Source: Actinomycetes bacterium
GTDB lineage: Bacteria; Actinomycetota; Actinomycetes; Actinomycetales; Microbacteriaceae
Direction of reading: 5' to 3'
Assembly (NCBI GenBank): GCA_029779645.1
Contig: JAKPAC010000005.1
Location: forward strand, 62,001 to 126,000
Length of the DNA stretch: 64,000 nucleotides
Below are positions 59,701-64,000 of this stretch, piece after piece; within the stretch, counting starts at the first letter, position 1; each line of letters starts with the position of its first letter. Below the pieces are notes generated by a model, which was given only the letters and a program-made list of their open reading frames with translations, did not search any database and was not told the origin of the DNA. Both the position numbers and the translations under genes were made by a program.

Positions 59701-61821
59701 ATGACGGTCGCGGTGATCGGGGCCGTCACCGAGGAGACCCCGTCGCTGGTGACCCCGAGCGGGATCGCCGGCCTCGACTTCGGCAACCCCGTCGAAGCCA
59801 TCAACCGAGTGGCCGACCAGCTCACCGACGGCAACCCCGCCAACGGCGAGGCAGATGTGCTGATCGCCTCCTTCCACGAGGGCGCCGGCGAAGGCACGCC
59901 GCCATCGACCCTCGAGGCCGAGGTCGCCAAGGGCGGCGCGTTCGCCGACATCGTCGAGCACACCTCGCCCAAGGTCGCCGCACTCTTCGGCGGCCACACG
60001 CACAAGGCGTACGCCTGGTCGGCACCGGTTCCCGGCACCGACCGCAGCCGTCCCGTCGTGCAGAGCGGCTCGTATGGCAGCGACGTCGGCGAGGTTGTGC
60101 TGACGATCGATCCCGCCACCTTCGCGGTGACCGCGCACACCGAGCGCAACGTGGCTCGCACCTCGACGGCGCCCGCCGAGCTCATCGCGACGTACCCGCG
60201 CGTCTCCGCGGTGAACGACATCGTGGTCGCCGCCCTGGCCGCGGCCGCAGAGGTGGGCAACACCGCCGTCGCCGAGGTCAGCGCCGACATCACCACCGCA
60301 TTCGGGGGCGGCTCGTTCGTCGACGGCGTCTGGACCGGGGGCACCCGCGACAACCGCGCCGAGGAGTCCACGCTCGGCAACCTCGTCGCCGATGCGCTGC
60401 TCGATTCGATGTCGGCCATTCCCAATGGCGCGACGATCGGCGTGACCAATGCCGGCGGTCTGCGCTCAGACCTGTGGAACACGCAGGCCGAGTTCGGCCC
60501 GGCCGCCATCCCGGGGATGCCCGACGGCACGATCTCGTTCTCGCAGGCGAACGCGGTGCTGCCGTTCAACAACACCATGGCGCTGGTCACCCTCACCGGT
60601 GCGCAGTTCAAGGCGGTGCTCGAACAGCAGTGGCAGCGGCTGGCGGACGGCACCGTCCCCACCAGCCGCCCGTACCTGCAGCTCGGGCTCAGCAGCAACG
60701 TGACGTACACCTACGACGCGTCGCAGCCGATGGACCAGCGCATCACCTCGGTGACCGTCGACGGCAGGCCGCTCGACCCGAACGCGAGCTACCGCGTCGG
60801 CACGCTCTCGTTCCTCGCGACCGGTGGCGACAACTACCGCGCGTTCACGCAGGGCACCGACTACGTCGACACGGGCCTGCTCGACTATGAGGCCTGGATC
60901 GACTACCTCGGCGACCACTCGCCGGTCGGCCCGTCGTACGCCAAGCACGCCGTGTCGGTGACGGGAGCGCCGGACGCTGCCGCCCCCGGCGACGCGCTGA
61001 CGCTGCAGGTGAGCGGGCTCAACCTCACCAGCCGTGGCGCACCCGAGAACACGAGCCTCGTCGCATCCATCGGCGGGGTCGAGCTCGGATCGTTCGCGGT
61101 CAGCGGCGGCGCCGCGACCGTCACGCTCACCCTGCCGGCCGACACGCCCGTCGGGGCCGCACAGCTGCTGCTGTCGGCTCCGAGCAGCGGCACGGTCGTC
61201 ACGGTCCCACTGACGATCGAACCGGGCGTCGCGGCATCCACCACGGCGCTTTCGCTCACCAAGACCGACTTCGTGGTCGGCGCCCGCGGCGCCGTCACGG
61301 CGACGGCCACGGTGAGCGCGGATGCCCCGGTCTCGGGCACGATCGAGTTCGTGGTGGACGGCACCGTGCTCGCCTCGGCGCCGGTCCGCGACGGTGGCGC
61401 GACCGCCCAGCTGTCACTGCCCGGCACGCTCGGTGTCGGCACGCATCAGGTCATGGCACGCTACCTCGGCTCCGACGAGGTCTCGGCCTCGGAGTCGGCA
61501 TCGGTCGCGATCACCGTGCAGGCGGCGACGTCACGCACGACGCTGCTGCCGGTGCTGCCCGTGCAGATGAACGGGCTGCTCCACTCCACGCTGTTCGCCT
61601 TCGTGACGCTCGACAGCGGGCAGAGCGCGAGCGGCAAGGTCGAGTTCCGTGAGGGCACGCGCGTCGTGGCCACCGTGCAGGTGCGGGGCGGCGTGGCGTC
61701 GACAACCCTGCCGAAGCTGAGCCGCGGCTCGCACAGCTTCACCGCAGTGTTCGTCCCGAGCGACCCGGCGACGACGACCGGCTCGACCAGCGCACGAGCG
61801 AGCGTGCTGGTGCTGTTCTAG
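56782..61821 (+). CDS. secreted ExeM/NucH-type nuclease fused to 5'-nucleotidase
   Basis: 1679 residues. Signal peptide (to about 45); lamin-tail domain (about 50-165, RVLINEVYGGGGNSGAP); seven Asp-Pro repeats (226-239); nucleic-acid-binding region (to about 410); endonuclease/exonuclease/phosphatase domain (about 512-840: SIASFNVLNYF, DVVGLMEIEN, VVNHFKSKGSPGPW, LVGDFNSYG, SSDHDPV); UshA-like metallophosphatase (about 848-1130: LLGINDFHGRID, GNHEFDRGF, FGGHTH); 5'-nucleotidase C-terminal domain (about 1150-1390); two or three Ig-like repeats to the end. No LPXTG or membrane anchor is seen, so release is expected. It probably degrades external DNA to nucleosides and phosphate. GGAG stands 9 nt before the ATG. 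Confidence 0.9.
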   Translation: MNPVQTDPSTALPAWRARARRPLAATAAMVTAVALFGLAPISANAAVGTTPRVLINEVYGGGGNSGAPINRDFVELVNTTDAAVDLAGWSVQYASATGTSWQVTPLSGTLPAGATWVVGQAAGAGAQPSFTVNTEGSIPMSGSAGKVALVQGTAALTGTGATIADDPAVVDLVGFGAANGFAGTAPAPGTTNATSVSRDAAHTNTADNARDFTAGAPTPEAWTSTDPDPDPDPDPDPDPTTVTIAQVQGTGDASPLAGQTVTTTGVVTAVYPTGGFSGYYIQTPGTGGAIDLATHTASDGLFVYSASTAATVAIGQHVQVTGLVSEYFGLTQIAVADAASLVQLTDAVTAPAPAALAWPADAAQRESLEGMLFAPQGAFTVSNTYATNQYGEVGLAAGTTPLRQPTDVARPGTPEAAAVAADNAARGVVLDDGVTTNFLSAANSSLTPPWVSLTAPVVVGAAVTFTKPVIVDYRNNAWKLNPTAPLSASAPADAPASFANPRTAAPESVGGQLSIASFNVLNYFTTLGDQNPSCVPYRDRAGNGVTVREGCDQRGAWSAADLQRQQDKLVSAISALDADVVGLMEIENSAVLGESADEATATLVGALNAAAGETRWAFVPSSTELPPLAQQDVITNAIIYQLDAATPLGASRALGTQSGSDQAFGNAREPIGQVFGPAAGGAPVLVVVNHFKSKGSPGPWPGDADAGDGQGASNASRIKQATALRDWVSAIKGDTDSVALVGDFNSYGMEDPLQVLYDAGYADAADALGVKTSTYSFGGLSGSLDHVLLNGPALDRASGADIWNINSGESVALEYSRYNAHGTLFYAPDAYRSSDHDPVKVGLAADAAPITLTLLGINDFHGRIDSNTVKVAGTFEQLRAAAQGPVLALAQGDLIGASLFASSVAKDKPTIDVFNALDLDVATVGNHEFDRGFADLTDRVMHEAHFPYIGANVYLKGTTTPALQEYELFDIDGMTVAVIGAVTEETPSLVTPSGIAGLDFGNPVEAINRVADQLTDGNPANGEADVLIASFHEGAGEGTPPSTLEAEVAKGGAFADIVEHTSPKVAALFGGHTHKAYAWSAPVPGTDRSRPVVQSGSYGSDVGEVVLTIDPATFAVTAHTERNVARTSTAPAELIATYPRVSAVNDIVVAALAAAAEVGNTAVAEVSADITTAFGGGSFVDGVWTGGTRDNRAEESTLGNLVADALLDSMSAIPNGATIGVTNAGGLRSDLWNTQAEFGPAAIPGMPDGTISFSQANAVLPFNNTMALVTLTGAQFKAVLEQQWQRLADGTVPTSRPYLQLGLSSNVTYTYDASQPMDQRITSVTVDGRPLDPNASYRVGTLSFLATGGDNYRAFTQGTDYVDTGLLDYEAWIDYLGDHSPVGPSYAKHAVSVTGAPDAAAPGDALTLQVSGLNLTSRGAPENTSLVASIGGVELGSFAVSGGAATVTLTLPADTPVGAAQLLLSAPSSGTVVTVPLTIEPGVAASTTALSLTKTDFVVGARGAVTATATVSADAPVSGTIEFVVDGTVLASAPVRDGGATAQLSLPGTLGVGTHQVMARYLGSDEVSASESASVAITVQAATSRTTLLPVLPVQMNGLLHSTLFAFVTLDSGQSASGKVEFREGTRVVATVQVRGGVASTTLPKLSRGSHSFTAVFVPSDPATTTGSTSARASVLVLF

Positions 61822-62135
61822 TCGCTCGGCGCGCAGCGCCCTGGGAGCGCAGGATCGTGGGAGTCGTCTTCGGGCGGCTCCCACGACTCGTGCACGCGCC
61901 TCGACTCTTGGGACTCGTGCCGCACGGGCGCCGGCGCGGCGCGCGCGTCACACGGCTGACCCAGTCTGCCCCGGGGCTTCCCCGCCCTGCCCCGCACCAC
62001 CGCGCCCCGCGCTGCCTCACCTCGCCTCGCCTCGCACCACCGCGCACCGCGCTGCCCCGCGCCGTCTGCTCCCGAGCGGCGCGGCGCGAGCGCCGCTCGC
62101 GACCACGACACGTGGGAGTGCGGCAGGATCGAGAC
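61822..62135. other. gene-free C-rich interval
   Basis: 314 nt between the nuclease and hydrolase genes, strongly C-rich on the plus strand in 61970-62070. It holds a hairpin at 61855-61886 (arms TCGTGGGAG/CTCCCACGA), a 23-nt direct repeat with one mismatch (61994-62016 and 62034-62056) and a second hairpin at 62073-62099 (arms CGAGCGGCG/CGCCGCTCG). No coding region is supported. Confidence 0.7.
61855..61886 (+). terminator. possible terminator after nuclease gene
   Basis: 9-bp perfect stem TCGTGGGAG/CTCCCACGA, 14-nt loop, 33 nt after the stop. No T run follows. Confidence 0.4.
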
Positions 62136-62975
62136 ATGACCGCGTCCGTCGTGCTCGTGCATGGGATCCGCACCTCGGCCAGCATGTGGCGGGCCCAGCT
62201 CGAGCACCTGCGTGCTCGAGGCATCACCGCCGAGGCCGTCGACCTGCCGGGTCACGGCACGCGCATGGCCGAGCCGTTCAGTCTGAAGGAGGCCCTCCGC
62301 ACCGTCGACGCCGCCGTGTCGCGTGCGGCCCAGCGCGGCCCGGTCGTGCTCGCCGCGCATTCCCTCGGCGGCCTGCTCTCGATCGAGTACATGGGCCGCA
62401 CCCCGGCGCCGCCCGTCGAGGCGTTCATCGCGGCGTCCTGCACCGCGGTGCCCCGCGGCGTGCCGCTGCAGACGTATCGCACGCTGGCGCGGGGCATGGA
62501 TGCGCTGCCCGGCCGCGGCATGTGGCTCAGCGAGCGCGTGCTCGATGTCACGCTGCCCGCGCAGACTCGCGCCGACTTCGGCGCCGGCGGGTACGCGCTC
62601 GACACGCAGGACCCGGCGCTCGGCGCGCTCGCCGAACTCGACGTGCTCGCCGCGCTCCCGCGCATTCGGGTGCCCACCTGGTTCGTCAACGGCCAGTTCG
62701 ACCAGCTCCGGGTGCGCGAGCGGCTGTTCGAACGACTCACGCCGCACGCCGAGCTGATCGTCGTGCCACGCACCAGCCACCTGGTGACCGCGATGCGCCC
62801 CCGGGTGTTCAATGCGGTTCTCGATCTCGCGATCGCGACCGTGACGGATGCCGCGCCTGCGGCCGCGGCCGCGGACATCTCCGTGGGCACCTCCGCAGGC
62901 GACGCCGCGACCGGAGCGACCGGAGCGACCGGAGCGACCGGAGCGCCGGCTGCTCCGCGCCGCGCGCAGGAATGA
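62136..62975 (+). CDS. alpha/beta hydrolase
   Basis: 279 residues. alpha/beta hydrolase fold: oxyanion strand VVLVHGIRTSASMW, nucleophile elbow AAHSLGGLLS (near 68), Asp in FVNGQFDQLR, His in RTSHLVTA. Substrate unknown; probably an esterase or lactonase. The C-terminal 30 residues are low complexity with Ala-Thr-Gly triplets from a 9-bp tandem repeat. CAGGAT ends 6 nt before the ATG, a possible leaderless promoter. Confidence 0.85.
   Translation: MTASVVLVHGIRTSASMWRAQLEHLRARGITAEAVDLPGHGTRMAEPFSLKEALRTVDAAVSRAAQRGPVVLAAHSLGGLLSIEYMGRTPAPPVEAFIAASCTAVPRGVPLQTYRTLARGMDALPGRGMWLSERVLDVTLPAQTRADFGAGGYALDTQDPALGALAELDVLAALPRIRVPTWFVNGQFDQLRVRERLFERLTPHAELIVVPRTSHLVTAMRPRVFNAVLDLAIATVTDAAPAAAAADISVGTSAGDAATGATGATGATGAPAAPRRAQE
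62907..62942 (+). repeat. 9-bp tandem repeat in hydrolase 3' end
   Basis: Four exact copies of GCGACCGGA in frame, each encoding Ala-Thr-Gly. Slippage would add or remove whole triplets without changing the frame. Confidence 0.85.
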
Positions 62976-63000
62976 GTTCGTGCGAGGACCGCGCACCTGC

Positions 63001-63037
63001 TAACATTGGCTCTTGGCTTGCGTGTGGGAGATCTCCC
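63001..63037 (+). promoter_or_regulatory. rpsT promoter and leader palindrome
   Basis: TAACAT (63001-63006) is a likely -10. About 19 nt later the leader holds a perfect palindrome GGGAGATCTCCC (63026-63037), and CTCCCAT at 63044 could pair with the same upstream arm. A leader of about 100 nt precedes rpsT, long enough for autoregulation. Confidence 0.45.
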
Positions 63038-63114
63038 TCACGACTCCCATGCGACACCCCTCTCTCGTTGCATGGATCTTCTTATCCAGTTCCAAACGAA
63101 AGAACGTTGAAAAC

Positions 63115-63375
63115 GTGGCAAACATCAAGTCGCAGATCAAGCGCATCCGCACCAACGCCAAGGCAACCGCTCGCAACAAGGCCGTCAAGAGCGAGATGCG
63201 TTCGGCCGTCCGCGCCACCCGTCAGGCCATCGCGACCGGCGACAAGGCAGCCGCGCAGGCAGCGCTCGTCGTCGCGAGCAAGAAGCTCGACAAGGCCGCC
63301 GGCAAGGGCGTCATCCACATGAACCAGGCAGCCAACAAGAAGTCGGCCATCGCCAAGCAGGTCGCTGCGCTCTAA
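63115..63375 (+). CDS. rpsT: 30S ribosomal protein S20
   Basis: 86 residues, basic and helical. [40 protein letters not shown] and [19 protein letters not shown] are typical of S20. GTG start at 63115. Convergent with holA, the usual pairing in actinobacteria. Confidence 0.96.
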   Translation: MANIKSQIKRIRTNAKATARNKAVKSEMRSAVRATRQAIATGDKAAAQAALVVASKKLDKAAGKGVIHMNQAANKKSAIAKQVAAL

Positions 63376-63391
63376 GCGTCGCAACGCATGC

Positions 63392-63416
63392 AGGGGTCCG
63401 CGATTCGCGGGCCCCT
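63392..63416 (+). terminator. rpsT terminator
   Basis: 11-bp stem AGGGGTCCGCG/CGCGGGCCCCT with one T-G pair and a 3-nt loop, 16 nt after the stop. Only TTCTGC follows. Confidence 0.8.
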
Positions 63417-63450
63417 TCTGCATTCCCGGGGCACTCGCAAGCGCCGCCAC

Positions 63451-63510
63451 ACGCCACGCCACGCCACGCCACGCCACGCCACGCCACGCCACGCCACGCC
63501 ACGCCACGCC
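63451..63510. repeat. pentanucleotide tandem repeat ACGCC x12
   Basis: Twelve exact copies of ACGCC in the gene-free 439-nt interval between rpsT and holA (63376-63814). It is a microsatellite prone to slippage. It encodes no supported protein. Confidence 0.95.
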
Positions 63511-63525
63511 ACGATCACCCCTACT

Positions 63526-63592
63526 CGAAACACAGCGCCCACACCGAAACACACGAGGACCCACCGTGTTTCGGAGGCAGCGCTGTGTTTCG
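63526..63592. repeat. concentric double inverted repeat
   Basis: Outer arms CGAAACACAGCGC (63526-63538) and GCGCTGTGTTTCG (63580-63592); inner arms CCGAAACAC (63544-63552) and GTGTTTCGG (63566-63574). Both pairs share the centre at 63559, giving four copies of CGAAACAC. It may be a bidirectional terminator for rpsT and holA or an extragenic repeat. Confidence 0.85.
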
Positions 63593-63720
63593 GCGACAGT
63601 TCTGCCGAGCACCGGGCGAATCGGCGCGCGGCCGCGCGCCGGCGAGCAAAGCCACCGCGGCCTCGGCAGCGGCATGCCTCAACCACGCTCGTCGCGCGTG
63701 TGGCGGCCTCGGCGACAACG

Positions 63721-63756
63721 ACGTCAACGACGTCAACGACGTCAACGACGTCAACG
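63721..63756. repeat. 9-bp tandem repeat ACGTCAACG x4
   Basis: Four exact copies, flanked by a partial copy on each side, between the concentric dyad and the decayed holA copy. No coding role is seen. Confidence 0.9.
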
Positions 63757-63767
63757 ACGTCGGCATA

Positions 63768-63810
63768 CCTCCGCGACGCTCATGTCGAACGGCGCATGTG
63801 TGTCGACCAC
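63768..63810 (-). pseudogene. decayed copy of the holA 3' end
   Basis: 43 nt matching 63832-63874 inside holA at 33 positions by direct alignment, 64 nt away. On the minus strand it reads VVDTHAPFDMSVAEV against holA VVATRAPFGMSIAEA. It lies after the holA stop and in a different frame, so it is a remnant of a tandem duplication. Confidence 0.6.
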
Positions 63811-63814
63811 GGCA

Positions 63815-64000
63815 TCAACGACGCGTGGATGCCTCGGCGATGCTCATGCCGAACGGGGCCCTCGTCGCGACCACCGTCACCATGCGCTCGAGGGCGAAGA
63901 CCGGGTCTCGTGACGCGCCCTTCACCTCAGCATCGGCGCGGGCGGTCGCCTGAATCGCGAGCCCAAGCTGGGCGTCCGACCACCCGGCGACATCGCGCCG
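63815..64000 (-). CDS. holA: DNA polymerase III delta subunit, C-terminal part
   Basis: Last 61 residues and stop only; the rest lies beyond the window end. Ending DVAGWSDAQLGLAIQATARA, then DAEVKGASRDPVFALERMV, matches the C-terminal helices of the clamp-loader delta subunit. Its convergent position beside rpsT supports the call. Too short to appear as a long open frame. Confidence 0.85.
   Translation of the reverse strand, partial: RRDVAGWSDAQLGLAIQATARADAEVKGASRDPVFALERMVTVVATRAPFGMSIAEASTRR

Noticed and set aside
63451..63756. Tandem repeats considered as a CRISPR array
   Set aside because: Units are 5 and 9 bp with no spacers, and no cas genes are present.
63521..63766. 81-codon minus-strand frame beginning with Thr-Ser-Leu repeats
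   Set aside because: Made by the 9-bp repeat array and the dyad region, without a ribosome site; not a credible gene.

Overview
The window is high-GC, densely coded DNA from an actinobacterium, most likely a member of the Microbacteriaceae. The inference rests on a homodimeric pyruvate dehydrogenase E1 next to a FasR-like regulator and a fabD-fabH-acpP-fabF cluster followed by a DUF3145 gene, on a conserved lepA-to-era gene string, on CIRCE-controlled hrcA-dnaJ, and on many starts that look leaderless (a TANNNT hexamer 6-7 nt before the start codon). No family assignment was tested by a database search; all calls come from reading the sequence.

Layout. 0.1-4.4 kb: a PQQ sugar dehydrogenase lipoprotein, a zinc alcohol dehydrogenase, and a LysR regulator divergent from a YeiH-type exporter. 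4.4-11.8 kb: a sortase-assembled pilus locus (major pilin, class C sortase, 1162-residue LPHTG adhesin) divergent from an AraC-type regulator whose stop codon lies inside a convergent tRNA-Val gene. 12-19.7 kb: aceE, a PucR/FasR-type regulator and the type II fatty-acid synthesis genes, closed by a strong hairpin. 19.9-21.1 kb: DUF3145, a small conserved-looking protein and a CAT-anticodon tRNA. 21-29.8 kb: a sugar-uptake locus (binding lipoprotein, two permeases, a frameshifted GH38 alpha-mannosidase) divergent from a Gfo/Idh/MocA oxidoreductase and a LacI repressor, with a palindrome on the -35 element of the uptake promoter. 29.8-33.5 kb: a DMT transporter divergent from peptide deformylase, then an ArsR-SulP pair with a long operator. 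33.6-41.9 kb: tRNA-Asn, an orphan ABC ATPase, and the run recO-uppS-FrnE-like-42-residue Cys protein-dus-dgt-dnaG.

42-44 kb holds leuA with a 14-codon leucine leader peptide and attenuator, divergent from a TetR-enoyl-CoA hydratase pair. 45.4-56.5 kb is one long minus-strand housekeeping string: lepA, DUF1990, hemW, hrcA, dnaJ, rsmE, HIT, phoH, ybeY, corC-like, era. 56.8-61.8 kb is a giant secreted nuclease/5'-nucleotidase, followed by an alpha/beta hydrolase, rpsT, and the 3' end of holA running off the window.

Regulatory structure is the richest part: the leuA attenuator, several operator-like dyads placed on promoters, and a 440-bp rpsT-holA interval packed with tandem repeats, a concentric dyad and a decayed copy of the holA 3' end. 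No CRISPR array, prophage, transposase or replication origin was seen.
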